NCBI RefSeq assembly: GCF_019457945.1
Contig: NZ_JAHZSU010000003.1
Location: forward strand, 310,001 to 374,000
Direction of reading: 5' to 3'
Length of the DNA stretch: 64,000 bases
From: Ornithinimicrobium laminariae
GTDB taxonomy: Bacteria > Actinomycetota > Actinomycetes > Actinomycetales > Dermatophilaceae
Both the position numbers and the translations under genes were made by a program. Positions 43,547 through 53,278 of this stretch are shown one piece after another; the first letter of the stretch is position 1, and the number at the start of each line of letters is the position of its first letter. The notes below the pieces were generated by a model. It was not told the origin of the DNA and searched no databases. It saw only the letters and a list, made by a program, of their open reading frames with translations.

Positions 43547-44005
43547 TCAGCCCCACACCGATTGTGCTCCTGAGTCGCCTGCCAAGTAGGTCAGGACGAT
43601 CGCTGCAATGGCCACAGCGATAGCCAGCACTTTAACGGTGATTTGAGCCCATTTGGGGCTGAGGAACCCCAAGCGGGGCTTGTCTGGATCGCGCTGAGGC
43701 GTGCCCAAATAGAACAGGATCGTCATCACGGCGAGGCCGAAGGTCAGAGTCTCCAACCGGCTCCCCCATCCCATGTGCTCATTGAGGACATCCGAGATCT
43801 GCGCCTTCTCATGGGAGAGGTCTTCACCTGCCTGGGCCGTCACAAAGGCAACGATCGCGCTCAGCACCCCCATCAGCGGTAGGCCCCAGCCCAGCCACAG
43901 GCGGAATCGCGGCATGACGACAGCCACGATGAGCGCTAGAGACGTGCCTAAGATTGCGACGACGGAGAAATGCACGACCAACGGGTGCAGGGGCAGATCT
44001 GTCAT
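43547..44005 (-). CDS. DUF2231 membrane protein
   Basis: 152 aa with four hydrophobic helices. The N-terminal LPLHPLVVHFSVVAILG is the DUF2231 signature, with paired His residues that may bind metal or heme; function unknown. GAGGA seven bases upstream supports ATG 44005. It is transcribed alone, divergent from the aldo/keto reductase. Confidence 0.88.
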   Translation of the reverse strand: MTDLPLHPLVVHFSVVAILGTSLALIVAVVMPRFRLWLGWGLPLMGVLSAIVAFVTAQAGEDLSHEKAQISDVLNEHMGWGSRLETLTFGLAVMTILFYLGTPQRDPDKPRLGFLSPKWAQITVKVLAIAVAIAAIVLTYLAGDSGAQSVWG

Positions 44006-44061
44006 GACACGTCCTCAATAGTTGAAAGCAGTCCTTCCCCCACTATGTCAGCGACGTGACC

Positions 44062-44067
44062 TAGCCT
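44062..44067 (+). promoter_or_regulatory. -10 element, leaderless promoter of aldo/keto reductase
   Basis: TAGCCT is 6 nt before the ATG at 44074. Confidence 0.6.
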
Positions 44068-44073
44068 CACCTT

Positions 44074-45048
44074 ATGGCGCTCCCAACCCGCGAATACGGC
44101 ACGACTGGCCTCACCACAACATCGATCGGACTCGGGATGGCTGCCTTAGGCCGACCGGGCTACATCAACGTTGGGCATCACGACGATTTGGGCGACACCT
44201 CAGTGGAGGCAATGCGCGCCAGGGCTTGTGACGTCTTGAACGCGGCGTATGCGGGGGGCGTGCGTCACGTCGACACTGCGCGGTCCTATGGCCGCGGCGA
44301 GGAGTTTGTCGGCGACTGGCTGCGAGAGCAAGGACACCAGGACGTCTTGGTGTCGTCGAAATGGGGCTACACCTACACCGCCGACTGGACGGTCGACGCC
44401 GATGTCCACGAAGTGAAGAATCACAGTGTCGGCACTTTCCGCCGTCAGATCGCCGAGAGCCGCAGATTCCTCGATGGCAATCCGCACATTTATCAGATCC
44501 ACTCAGCCACAATGGACTCCGGGATCTTTGGCGACCGAGACACCTTGACGGCACTCAGTGAGCTAGCCGAAGAAGGTGTCGTCATTGGGCTCAGCGTTTC
44601 TGGCCCGGGCCAGAGTGAGGCCATCCGACGAGCGCTGGAGTTGAGCGCCGCTGGCGACGTGCCGTTCGCTAGCATCCAGGCCACCTGGAACCTCTATGAG
44701 ACTGCGGTGGGCGAAGCCCTACTGGCAGCGAAGGATGCGGGTTGGGGCGTCATCATCAAGGAAGCCCTGGCCAACGGCCTGCTGACCAGCCGCGGCGATG
44801 CCCCTGAGATCCTTACCCAGATGGCTGCAAAGCATCAGGTCGGCATAGACGCGCTAGCCATGGCCGCCGCTTCCGTTCAGCCCTTCACCCCCACGGTGTT
44901 GTCTGGAGCCGCGGTGACCGAGCACTTAACCGCCAATCTGCAGGCCAGCCAGGTGTCCCTGAGCGAGCAGGAACTATCGACATTGCGCACGCTCAGCGTC
45001 GACTCGAGTGACTACTGGAAGCGTCGCGGCGAATTGGCCTGGAGCTAA
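44074..45048 (+). CDS. Aldo/keto reductase
   Basis: A 324-aa NADPH-dependent TIM-barrel oxidoreductase. The N-terminal TREYGTTGLTTTSIGLG, VRHVDTARSYGRGE (catalytic Asp and Tyr), SSKWGY (Lys) and YQIHSA (His) make the full AKR tetrad. The substrate is unknown; D-threo-aldose dehydrogenase-like members share this layout. Single-gene unit, leaderless-type start. Confidence 0.9.
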   Translation: MALPTREYGTTGLTTTSIGLGMAALGRPGYINVGHHDDLGDTSVEAMRARACDVLNAAYAGGVRHVDTARSYGRGEEFVGDWLREQGHQDVLVSSKWGYTYTADWTVDADVHEVKNHSVGTFRRQIAESRRFLDGNPHIYQIHSATMDSGIFGDRDTLTALSELAEEGVVIGLSVSGPGQSEAIRRALELSAAGDVPFASIQATWNLYETAVGEALLAAKDAGWGVIIKEALANGLLTSRGDAPEILTQMAAKHQVGIDALAMAAASVQPFTPTVLSGAAVTEHLTANLQASQVSLSEQELSTLRTLSVDSSDYWKRRGELAWS

Positions 45049-45124
45049 CAACTCACCGATCTTCCGGGCTGCACCACCCTCACTATTTCGCTTCGCAGAT
45101 TCTTCACTGCTGCGCATTTTCGTT

Positions 45125-45154
45125 TTGCAATTTCCGAAGACTCTTCATTAGAGT
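45125..45154 (+). promoter_or_regulatory. Promoter of the sulfur operon with embedded inverted repeat
   Basis: TTGCAA (45125-45130) and TAGAGT (45149-45154) are spaced by 18 bp, and the ATG follows 7 nt after the -10. The spacer contains GAAGA-C-TCTTC (45136-45146), a 5-bp inverted repeat that could be an operator. The flanking 100 bp are AT-richer than the surroundings. Confidence 0.6.
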
Positions 45155-45161
45155 TTCGGTT

Positions 45162-45959
45162 ATGGCTCCTGCCTCACTCGATGTCCAGTCCCGTGCCGCC
45201 GCCGTCCAGGTGCGCGGCCTTCACCGCACTTTCTCGACCGCTGCCGGCGAGAAGCATGTCCTGAGCAACGTCAGCCTCGACGTGCCCGCTGGCGGCATCG
45301 TCGCGCTGATTGGTGCGTCGGGCTGCGGCAAGTCGACCCTGCTGCGCGAAATCTGCGGGCTCAACACGCCAGAGGCTGGGGCCGTCCTCATCGGCGACTC
45401 CCCCGTCACCGGCATCGACCCCCGCTGCGCCGTCGCCTTTCAAGAGCCGCGACTCCTACCCTGGCGGACGATCGCTGAAAACATCGCGCTGGGCCTTCCG
45501 TCAGGTGTCGACAAGGAAACCGGCAAGGCACGGGTCGCCGAGTTGATCAGCCTGGTTGGCCTGGTCGAAGCCGCGAACCTTCGCCCCCGGCAGATTTCCG
45601 GCGGTATGGCGCAACGGGCCTCGCTAGCCAGAGCCTTAGCGCGCAACCCGGCAGTTTTGCTGCTCGATGAGCCATTCGGCGCACTCGACGCTCTGACTCG
45701 ACTGCGGATGCAGGACCTGCTCTTGGATATCCACGCTGCCGAGCCCACCACTATCGTGATGGTGACCCACGACGTCGAGGAAGCCCTCTACCTCGCGGAT
45801 GACATTGCCCTTCTCGCGCCGGCGCCGAACTCGCACGGAGCCCACGTGGCGTCCTTGACGACCGTTCCCGGCTCTCGCCCACGCTCTCGGACCGATGCGG
45901 TCTTGGCTCACCTGCGCCAAGAGATGCTCGAGGGCCTCGGCGTCTCTCGACACCACTGA
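45162..45959 (+). CDS. ABC transporter ATP-binding protein, sulfonate/nitrate type
   Basis: 265 aa ATPase of the SsuB/TauB group. Walker A GASGCGKST, Q-loop AFQEPRLLPW, signature ISGGMAQRASLARAL and Walker B LLLDEPFGALDAL are complete. The EPRLLPW Q-loop is typical of importers for organosulfur compounds, nitrate and related ions. It is the first of five co-oriented genes ending in MetY and a CoA-binding protein, which favours a sulfur source. Confidence 0.92.
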   Translation: MAPASLDVQSRAAAVQVRGLHRTFSTAAGEKHVLSNVSLDVPAGGIVALIGASGCGKSTLLREICGLNTPEAGAVLIGDSPVTGIDPRCAVAFQEPRLLPWRTIAENIALGLPSGVDKETGKARVAELISLVGLVEAANLRPRQISGGMAQRASLARALARNPAVLLLDEPFGALDALTRLRMQDLLLDIHAAEPTTIVMVTHDVEEALYLADDIALLAPAPNSHGAHVASLTTVPGSRPRSRTDAVLAHLRQEMLEGLGVSRHH

Positions 45960-46031
45960 GCCCAGCCTTCGCCTGCCGTCAGCGTTGACGGCGACTTCCT
46001 GCATACCTGCGAACAAACCCAAGGACCCACT

Positions 46032-47066
46032 ATGTCTGCACGCCCTGCCCTGAAGTCTCTCCTCATCCCCGCGGTGGCCGCCTTTGCTCTGACCGGTTGC
46101 GTAGCCGGTGAAGACAGCGCCACCTCCAGCGACAGCTCTGCCGTCGACGGCGAATGGAGTGACACCGAGCTGCACGTCGACTACGCCACCTACAACCCGC
46201 TGTCGCTGATCATCAAAGATCAGGGCTGGCTAGAAGAAGAACTCGGCGACGACGTCGAGGTCACCTGGACCCAGTCCGCTGGCTCCAACAAGGCAAACGA
46301 AGCCCTGCGCGCCGACGCGATTGACGTTGGCTCCACCGCTGGCTCGGCCGCTCTGCTAGCTCGCGCCAATGGCTCGCCCATCAAGACGGTGTTGCTCTAC
46401 TCCCAGCCGGAATGGTCTGCGCTCGTTGCCCCCGAAGGCTCCGACATCACCGAGGTCGCCGACCTCGAAGGCAAGTCGGTCGCAGCAACGAAGGGCACCG
46501 ACCCGTACTTCTTCTTGCTGCAGGCGCTCGGCACGGCCGACCTCACGCTGGACGACATCGAGGTGCAAAACCTGCAGCACGCCGACGGCAAGACTGCACT
46601 GGAGAACGGCAGCGTCGACGCCTGGGCGGGCCTAGACCCGTTGATGGCCGATAGTGAAGTGAACAACGGCTCGGAACTGTTCTATCGCAACATCGACTTC
46701 AACACCTATGGCTTCCTCAACGCCAACGAGTCCTTCCTTGAAGAGAACCCCGATCTTGCCCAGGTCGTTATTGACACCTACGAGCGGGCACGCGTGTGGG
46801 CTGATGAGAACCCCGACGAGACCGTCGACATCTTGGCTGACGCTTCGGGCATCGACCCCGCCATCGCGGAGACGGTGCTGCTGGAACGCACCAACTTGGA
46901 CGTGTCAGTGCCTGGCGATGACCAGGCTGCCGTGCTGGAGGTTGTCGGTCCGATCTTCGTCGAGATTGGCGATGTGCAGACGCAGGAGCAAGTAAACGAA
47001 GCGCTGACCAGCCTCTTCGACCCCTCCTTTGCCGAGGCCGCTGACGCCGAACGCTTCACCGACTGA
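46032..47066 (+). CDS. Organosulfur ABC transporter substrate-binding lipoprotein
   Basis: 344 aa, SsuA/TauA family. A lipoprotein signal peptide ends at LTGC (Cys22), so it is tethered outside the membrane. The mature start LHVDYATYNPLSLIIKDQGW and the VDVGSTAG-type hinge (AIDVGSTAGSAAL) are family landmarks, as is SVAATKGTDPYFFL. AAGGAC upstream supports the ATG. The ligand cannot be read from sequence; sulfonates or sulfate esters fit the operon. Confidence 0.88.
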   Translation: MSARPALKSLLIPAVAAFALTGCVAGEDSATSSDSSAVDGEWSDTELHVDYATYNPLSLIIKDQGWLEEELGDDVEVTWTQSAGSNKANEALRADAIDVGSTAGSAALLARANGSPIKTVLLYSQPEWSALVAPEGSDITEVADLEGKSVAATKGTDPYFFLLQALGTADLTLDDIEVQNLQHADGKTALENGSVDAWAGLDPLMADSEVNNGSELFYRNIDFNTYGFLNANESFLEENPDLAQVVIDTYERARVWADENPDETVDILADASGIDPAIAETVLLERTNLDVSVPGDDQAAVLEVVGPIFVEIGDVQTQEQVNEALTSLFDPSFAEAADAERFTD

Positions 47067-47096
47067 TCCGCCGACCTCAACGCAAGGAGCACTGAG

Positions 47097-47963
47097 ATGA
47101 CTGCACCAACTCGGGAGCGTGTCACCAACAAGGCTGCTGACGACGATCCGAACGAGTCGCCCACAGTGGCACCGGTTTCGTCCAAGCCTGCCCGGCGCCG
47201 TCTCAACAAGCGTCCCTGGGTGATTGCGGGCATCGGGCTGATCGTCCCGGCAGTGCTCCTTGCGTTGTGGCACTGGTCCACGGCGGTCACCGGGTACTTC
47301 CCGATCTATCAACTGCCACCACCGGCATCCGTCTGGGATGCAGGGATCGATCTGATTCAACGCGGTGAGTTGTGGACGCACGTCGCCATCTCGACCCAAC
47401 GGGTCCTGATTGGCTTCCTGGTCGGCGCCACATTGGGCCTGGCCGTCGGCGCGATTGTTGGCCTCTCCAACCTGTCGTCCTCGCTGCTATCGCCCATGAT
47501 CGGCGCGCTGCGGGCGGTGCCGTCGCTGGCCTGGATCCCGCTGTTGTTGATCTGGCTCAAGATCGGTGAGGACAGCAAGGTCACGTTGATTGCCATCGGC
47601 GCGTTCTTCCCCGTTTACACCACGGTGTCGGCAGCGCTGCGCCACGTTGATCCGCACTTGAGCGAAGTGGGTCGAGCCTTTGGCCTGCGTGGCTTCACCC
47701 TCTTTCGCACGATCCAGTTGCCAGCCGTTATCCCTTCGGTGATCTCTGGTTTGCGGCTAGCGATGGCTCAATCGTGGTTGTTCTTGGTGGCAGCGGAGTT
47801 GGCGGGTGCCTCGATGGGCCTAGGCTTCTTGTTGACCGACTCGCAAAATAACGGCCGCGTCGATCGAGTGTTGCTGGCTATTGTCTTGCTGGCGCTGCTG
47901 GGCGTGCTGACCGACATCGTTATTGGCTTTGTCGAAAAACGACTTTTGAGGAAGTGGTCCTGA
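47097..47963 (+). CDS. Organosulfur ABC transporter permease
   Basis: 288 aa with about six membrane helices after a 40-residue hydrophilic N-terminus. The EAA-type loop is seen near VGRAFGLRGFTLFRTIQLPAVIP, matching SsuC/TauC permeases. AAGGAG upstream of ATG 47097. The downstream metY ATG is one base after its stop, so expression is tightly linked. Confidence 0.92.
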   Translation: MTAPTRERVTNKAADDDPNESPTVAPVSSKPARRRLNKRPWVIAGIGLIVPAVLLALWHWSTAVTGYFPIYQLPPPASVWDAGIDLIQRGELWTHVAISTQRVLIGFLVGATLGLAVGAIVGLSNLSSSLLSPMIGALRAVPSLAWIPLLLIWLKIGEDSKVTLIAIGAFFPVYTTVSAALRHVDPHLSEVGRAFGLRGFTLFRTIQLPAVIPSVISGLRLAMAQSWLFLVAAELAGASMGLGFLLTDSQNNGRVDRVLLAIVLLALLGVLTDIVIGFVEKRLLRKWS

Positions 47964-47964
47964 A

Positions 47965-49278
47965 ATGGCAGACGAGCACACCTTTGGCTTTAGGACCCGC
48001 GCCCTGCACGCCGGCGGCATCCCCGATCCGACCACGGGCGCACGTGCTGTACCGATCTATCAGACGTCGAGTTTTGTCTTCAACGACACCAAAGACGCTG
48101 CCAATCTCTTCGCGTTGCAGAAGTACGGCAACATCTATTCGCGGATCGGCAACCCCACCGTCGCAGCCCTCGAGGAGCGCGTCGCTTCGCTTGAGGGCGG
48201 CATCGGTGCAGTCGCAACCGCTTCGGGTATGTCGGCTGAGTTCATCACCTTCTCCGCCCTAGCTGGAGCCGGGGATCACATCGTGGCCGCTGCTTCGCTG
48301 TATGGCGGCACGCTGACTCAACTCGATGTCACCCTGCGTCGCTTTGGCGTTGAGACGACTTTTGTTGAGGGCACTGACCCGGCCGACTATGCCGCGGCGA
48401 TCACTGACAAAACCAAGGCTGTGTATGCCGAGGTCATCGCCAATCCCTCCGGTGAAGTCACTGACATCGAGGATCTGGCGGCTGTGGCCCATGAGCACGG
48501 AGTGCCGCTGGTTATCGACGCAACCCTCGCCACGCCATACCTGGTCAGGCCGTTGGAGCATGGCGCCGACATCGTCATTCACTCGCTCACCAAGTTCATC
48601 GGTGGGCATGGCACCACGCTGGGCGGCATAGTGGTTGAGTCCGGCCGCTTCAACTGGGGCAATGGCCGCTTCCCGACCATGACCGAGCCCGTCGAGTCAT
48701 ATGGCGGCATCAAGTGGTGGGACAACTTTGGCGAGTATGGCTTCTTGACCAAACTGCGCACCGAGCAACTGCGTGACATTGGGCCTAGCCTGCAACCAAC
48801 GGCCGCCTTCCAATTGCTGCAAGGCGTGGAAACGCTCCCCCAGCGGATGGATGCGCACGTCGCCAACGCAGCCAAGGTTGCCCAGTGGCTCGCTGCCGAC
48901 CCGCGGATTGCCTATGTCACCTACGCCGGACTGCCCGACCATGTGCACCACGAGCGGGCGCACAAATACTTCCCGCTCGGACCTGGTGCCGTCTTTGCTT
49001 TTGGCATCAAGGGCACCGATGAGATTGATGGCCGAGCAGCCGGTGAGAAGTTCATCGGGTCAGTCCAACTCGCAAGCCACCTGGCGAATATCGGCGATGC
49101 CCGCACTCTGGTGATCCACCCCGGCTCGACAACGCACCAGCAATTGACTCAAGCCCAACTCGAAGCCGGCGGCGTCAAACCTGATCTTGTGCGGATTAGC
49201 GTCGGTCTCGAGGACGTCGAAGACATCTTGTGGGATCTCGATCAAGCTCTCACCGCAGCGACAGGAGCGAGCCGATGA
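47965..49278 (+). CDS. metY: O-acetylhomoserine sulfhydrylase
   Basis: PLP enzyme converting O-acetylhomoserine plus sulfide or methanethiol to homocysteine or methionine. It is 437 aa, the usual MetY length. Lys210 in HSLTKFIGGHG binds PLP; GFRTRALHAG at the N-terminus and SRIGNPTVAALEERVA are family markers. It lies in one operon with a sulfonate-type importer, tying sulfur uptake to methionine synthesis. Cystathionine gamma-synthase is shorter and less likely. Confidence 0.95.
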   Translation: MADEHTFGFRTRALHAGGIPDPTTGARAVPIYQTSSFVFNDTKDAANLFALQKYGNIYSRIGNPTVAALEERVASLEGGIGAVATASGMSAEFITFSALAGAGDHIVAAASLYGGTLTQLDVTLRRFGVETTFVEGTDPADYAAAITDKTKAVYAEVIANPSGEVTDIEDLAAVAHEHGVPLVIDATLATPYLVRPLEHGADIVIHSLTKFIGGHGTTLGGIVVESGRFNWGNGRFPTMTEPVESYGGIKWWDNFGEYGFLTKLRTEQLRDIGPSLQPTAAFQLLQGVETLPQRMDAHVANAAKVAQWLAADPRIAYVTYAGLPDHVHHERAHKYFPLGPGAVFAFGIKGTDEIDGRAAGEKFIGSVQLASHLANIGDARTLVIHPGSTTHQQLTQAQLEAGGVKPDLVRISVGLEDVEDILWDLDQALTAATGASR

Positions 49279-49778
49279 GCACGCCAGCCGAGCGGACCTG
49301 GGTTGGCCCCAGCGCTGCACAGCGACTTAGCCTGCTGCGTCAGGCCAAGTCGATTGCGATCGTTGGTGCCTCCACGAACCCATCGCGGGCCAGCTATTTT
49401 GTCGGCACTTATCTGCTGTCTAGCTCGGACTATCGGGTCTATTTTGTGAACCCAATGGCCACCGAGATTCTCGGCCAGCCGGCTTATCCAGACTTGAAGT
49501 CGCTGCCCGAAGTGCCCGATGTCGTCGACGTCTTCCGCCGCCGCGATGACCTGCCCAGCGTGCTGGACGAAGTCATTGCAGTCGGCGCAAAAACGCTCTG
49601 GTTGCAACTCGGCTCCTGGCACGAAGAGGTTGCTGCCAACGCCGAGGAAGCCGGTCTCAACGTGGTGATGGACCGATGCGTCAAGATTGAGCACGCTCGC
49701 TTTGACGGTGGTTTGCACCTGGCTGGCTTTGACACCGGCGTGATTAGCTCACGCCGCGACTCGGCCGTGCGAGGTTAA
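49275..49778 (+). CDS. CoA-binding (YccU-like) protein
   Basis: A 167-aa Rossmann-like protein of the CoA-binding/succinyl-CoA-ligase alpha-like family. SIAIVGASTNPSRASYFVG is the nucleotide loop, with VDVFRRRDDLPSVLDE and LWLQLGSWHEE following. The start at 49275 overlaps the metY stop as ATGA. Function is unknown, but the tight coupling to metY suggests a role in the same sulfur metabolism. Its stop interlocks with that of the convergent MerR gene (TTAA). Confidence 0.88.
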   Translation: MSTPAERTWVGPSAAQRLSLLRQAKSIAIVGASTNPSRASYFVGTYLLSSSDYRVYFVNPMATEILGQPAYPDLKSLPEVPDVVDVFRRRDDLPSVLDEVIAVGAKTLWLQLGSWHEEVAANAEEAGLNVVMDRCVKIEHARFDGGLHLAGFDTGVISSRRDSAVRG

Positions 49779-50608
49779 GCCAGAGGTAAATAGACCTCGG
49801 TCACCTGCTCATCCTCGCTGACCTCACCTGGGTTGGTCAGGTAGAGGTTGAAGTGCTTGCTACTGACGGTGCCGTCGTTCTTGGTCGCCAAGCCTTCGTC
49901 TGCGATGCGCGCATTTATCAGGTCGTGCGCTTCGCTGATCTGCTCAAACGAGCCCTTGACCTGTGCCACCAGGCAATCGCGCTCTGGCAATTCGATGACC
50001 TCCAACGGCCCGTCAACGCTGGCCCCTGACGAGACCGGCAGAAAGATCGACAGGTCAACGTCGCGCTCGGTGAATTGCTCGTCGTGCTCGATAACACCGC
50101 ACGGGCCGACGGGCTGGATGCCCTGAGCGCCCACGAGTGGCATCATCTGACCCCAGAGTTGACCTTCTTCGTTGTAGGCGGGGACGGTGCCGCGCATACT
50201 GACGACGGTCATGGCTGGGACGGTCTTACGGCTGAGTGTGATCGACATGTTGTGCTCTCCTTGGTCAAGCAATCGGGTAATGAGGGAAACCCGTCCCTGG
50301 GCCGCGTTCAGCTCTTCGCCGAGGCTTTCTCTCTGCAACTGCAGCGCGTTAGCCCAGGCCTCAGTGCCGCGGGCGGCGAGGAGGATGCCAATGGCGGAGA
50401 CGCCAAACCCGACATCGCGCAGGTTTCGGATATCGGCTGCATCGGCCAACTGGTGCGGTGCATAGCGCCGGTATCCGGTCCACTGGTCAATATCGGCTGG
50501 CACCAGCACTCCGTGGGAGTCATAGTGACGCAGCATCCGAACCGACAGACGAGTCAGTGAGCTAAAGCGCCCAATCGTCATCAGGTTGGTGTTCGTGGTC
50601 TCGGCCAT
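49775..50608 (-). CDS. MerR-family regulator with GyrI-like effector domain
   Basis: 277 aa. N-terminal MerR winged helix (TIGRFSSLTRLSVRMLRHYD), a dimer helix around 90-120, then a GyrI/AraC-effector-like ligand domain from about residue 125. BmrR-type multidrug sensors share this layout. Its own target is unknown; no MerR-type palindrome with a 19-bp spacer was evident nearby. An alternative start is the internal ATG at residue 10. Confidence 0.88.
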   Translation of the reverse strand: MAETTNTNLMTIGRFSSLTRLSVRMLRHYDSHGVLVPADIDQWTGYRRYAPHQLADAADIRNLRDVGFGVSAIGILLAARGTEAWANALQLQRESLGEELNAAQGRVSLITRLLDQGEHNMSITLSRKTVPAMTVVSMRGTVPAYNEEGQLWGQMMPLVGAQGIQPVGPCGVIEHDEQFTERDVDLSIFLPVSSGASVDGPLEVIELPERDCLVAQVKGSFEQISEAHDLINARIADEGLATKNDGTVSSKHFNLYLTNPGEVSEDEQVTEVYLPLA

Positions 50609-50690
50609 ACGCCAATACTTGCGCCTGACACGATGTGAGGGTCAACAAACACGCCAAACTCTGACCTTGGCATCGATGCGGACCCGGCGA

Positions 50691-51332
50691 CTAATGCGTC
50701 AGCTGGTGCGCCACCATGCTGAAGGCCGTGCTCACATTCACGCTGCGTTTGATGCCACGCAACGGCAACATCACATGCCGGTCAGCCTCAGCCAGAATGT
50801 CGGGGTCAATGCCGCCCACCTCGTGACCAACAACCATCGCGATCCGGTGGGGGATGTCTTGGCCGGGCTCGGTGATCGCAGCGACCTGCTGTGCCGTGGG
50901 GGTCGCTTCAACCGCCCAAATCGCCCAACCGTCGCTCTTCAACTCACCGATCAGCGATGGGCCGTGCTTGTGGTGGCTCCAGCCAACAGTCTCTTGCGAG
51001 CCCAGGGCGGTGCGCGCCATCTTGGGGTGATCCCCCGGCGGAGTGATCCCCGTCAGATACAGATGCTTGACCCCGAGGGCATCGCTGGTGCGAAAAATGA
51101 CGCCGACGTTCATCAGGCTGCGGACGTTGTCGAGGACTGCGACGACCTCGCGCGCCGACGGTGGCGAATCGGCGGGCTCTGGGGAGTAATACTCCTCACC
51201 CATCTGCAGGGCCGCGCCACAATGCGGGCAGCCCGGCAACGAGTCCAACTGGCCCATCGGGAAACGCAACTGACACTGCGTGCAGGTCGCCATCCGGTGG
51301 CCACCAGCAGTGGGGTGAATCTGATCAGCCAT
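50691..51332 (-). CDS. TrmH-family RNA methyltransferase with N-terminal zinc ribbon
   Basis: 213 aa SpoU-class 2'-O-methyltransferase. A zinc ribbon C17-x2-C20 / C35-x2-C38 precedes the knot domain. Motif 1 [18 protein letters not shown], motif 2 [10 protein letters not shown] and motif 3 [13 protein letters not shown] are intact. The RNA target is unknown. Its start overlaps the dxs stop by 8 bp, so it is coupled to dxs. Confidence 0.91.
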   Translation of the reverse strand: MADQIHPTAGGHRMATCTQCQLRFPMGQLDSLPGCPHCGAALQMGEEYYSPEPADSPPSAREVVAVLDNVRSLMNVGVIFRTSDALGVKHLYLTGITPPGDHPKMARTALGSQETVGWSHHKHGPSLIGELKSDGWAIWAVEATPTAQQVAAITEPGQDIPHRIAMVVGHEVGGIDPDILAEADRHVMLPLRGIKRSVNVSTAFSMVAHQLTH

Positions 51333-53172
51333 TCAAGCGCTGCAACAAGGAGTCAGCAAGGCGATCACTGGTCAAGCCAACGTGGTCAAGGACCTGATTG
51401 CGTGAGCCATGATCCAAAAACTCATTCGGTATGCCGTAGCACCAGACCGCGCGGTCGCTTGAGTCAGCCAGGCGTTGGCCGACTCCACCGTTCACGACAC
51501 CATCTTCGATGACAGCAACGGCCTTGGAGTCGCCAGCCAACTGCAGCAAGGCTGGGTTGATCGGCAAGACCCAACGCGGGTCAAGCACCTGGACCTCATA
51601 GCCTTCGGCGGCGACCTTTTCCGCAGCGGCCAAAGCGACTTCAGCCATCGAGCCCAGGCCGATCAGCGTTACATCGGGGTTGCTGGCTTCACGCAACACA
51701 TCGACGCCATCGACGTGGCGGTGCGCCACGATCGACGCCTTGACGCTGCCCTTGGGGAAGCGCACGACGCTCGGGCCGTCGTCGATGTCGACAGATTCGC
51801 GCAGTGCTCGACGCACCTGAGCACCGTCGCGCGGAGCAGCCACCCGCAGGCCCGGGACGATGCTGGAGATCGCGAGATCCCACATACCGTTGTGGCTGGC
51901 GCCGTCCGTGCCCGTGACGCCGGAACGGTCGAGCACAAAGGTGACGCCCTGGTTGTGCAGCGCGCAGTCCATCAACAACTGGTCGAAAGCGCGGTTGAGG
52001 AAGGTCGCATAGATCGCGACAACGGGGTGCAAGCCGGTGAACGAGAGCCCAGCAGCCATCGTCACTGCGTGCTGCTCGGCGATGCCAACGTCAAAGACGC
52101 GGTGCGGGAAGGTCTCGGCGAACGATTTGAGGCCAACCGGCATCAGCATGGACGCGGTGATCGCAACGACATCGCGGCGTTCGTGCCCCAGCGCCACCAT
52201 TTCTTCGCTAAACTCATCGGTCCAGGAGCGGCCAGAGACCTCGAGCGGCAAACCCGTCTCGGGGTTGATGACGCCGACTGCGTGGAAGCGGTCGGCTTCG
52301 TCTTCGGTAGCCGGGACGTAGCCGTGGCCCTTTTCGGTCAGGACGTGCACGAGGACGACGCCGCCAAAGGATCGAGCCTGGCTCATCGCGGTCTCAACTG
52401 CATCCAGGTCGTGCCCATCAACCGGGCCGAGGTACTTCAAGCCCAGGTCTTCAAACATGCCTTGCGGGCTGACGATGTCTTTGAGGCCCTTTTTCACGCC
52501 GTGCGCCGTGGCATACACCTGCTGGCCAAACGGCACCCGACCGAGTTTGCGCTTGCTCCAGTCAAGGAGGTCTTCGTATTTGCGGCTGGCCCGCAGCGAC
52601 GCCAGATAGTCGGCCATGCCACCGGTGGTGGGCGCATACGAGCGTTCGTTGTCGTTAACGACGATGATCAACGGCAAGTCGGGGTTGTCGGCGATGTTGT
52701 TGAGCGCTTCCCACGCCATGCCGCCAGTCAGCGCGCCGTCGCCAATCACTGCGATGGTGTGACGGTCGCCCTCGCCGCGTAATTTGCGACCGGCAGCAAT
52801 GCCGATAGCCCAGGACAGCGACGTTGAGGCGTGCGAGTTTTCGACGACATCGTGCGCAGACTCAGCCCGGCTGGGGTAGCCCGAGAGGCCACCTTGTTTG
52901 CGCAGTGTCGAGAAGTCTTGGCGCCCGGTGAGGAGTTTGTGGACATAGCTCTGGTGGCCAGTGTCAAAGACGATCGTGTCGTGCGGAGAGCTAAAGACCC
53001 GGTGGATGCCCATGGTCAACTCGACAACACCGAGGTTAGGACCGAGGTGCCCACCGCTTTGCGAGACGGAGTCGATCAGATAGTCACGGATCTCTTGGGC
53101 TAAATCGTCCAATTGTGAGGTCGATAGGCCTTTGAGATCACTAGGACTTTTGATGGTGCTCAGGAGACCCAT
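51325..53172 (-). CDS. dxs: 1-deoxy-D-xylulose-5-phosphate synthase
   Basis: First step of the MEP isoprenoid pathway: condenses pyruvate and glyceraldehyde-3-phosphate with thiamine diphosphate. It is 615 aa, slightly short of the common 620-640. The ThDP motif [17 protein letters not shown]-terminal [14 protein letters not shown] and [15 protein letters not shown] in the pyrimidine domain are diagnostic. Start at ATG 53172 with GAGAGGTG eight bases upstream; the open frame upstream to 53301 is not needed by the family. Confidence 0.97.
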   Translation of the reverse strand: MGLLSTIKSPSDLKGLSTSQLDDLAQEIRDYLIDSVSQSGGHLGPNLGVVELTMGIHRVFSSPHDTIVFDTGHQSYVHKLLTGRQDFSTLRKQGGLSGYPSRAESAHDVVENSHASTSLSWAIGIAAGRKLRGEGDRHTIAVIGDGALTGGMAWEALNNIADNPDLPLIIVVNDNERSYAPTTGGMADYLASLRASRKYEDLLDWSKRKLGRVPFGQQVYATAHGVKKGLKDIVSPQGMFEDLGLKYLGPVDGHDLDAVETAMSQARSFGGVVLVHVLTEKGHGYVPATEDEADRFHAVGVINPETGLPLEVSGRSWTDEFSEEMVALGHERRDVVAITASMLMPVGLKSFAETFPHRVFDVGIAEQHAVTMAAGLSFTGLHPVVAIYATFLNRAFDQLLMDCALHNQGVTFVLDRSGVTGTDGASHNGMWDLAISSIVPGLRVAAPRDGAQVRRALRESVDIDDGPSVVRFPKGSVKASIVAHRHVDGVDVLREASNPDVTLIGLGSMAEVALAAAEKVAAEGYEVQVLDPRWVLPINPALLQLAGDSKAVAVIEDGVVNGGVGQRLADSSDRAVWCYGIPNEFLDHGSRNQVLDHVGLTSDRLADSLLQRLNG

Positions 53173-53278
53173 GTCAGCGGCACCTCTCTCAGTGGTTTTC
53201 GTCGTTCGCGCGGGCAGTTCAGAGTAACGCGTCAGTCTACGACGGCACCTGATGGCACCCTGAACAATCTCTGATGGC

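Noticed and set aside
51475..52782. 435-codon plus-strand open frame
   Set aside because: Antisense to dxs, which is certain.
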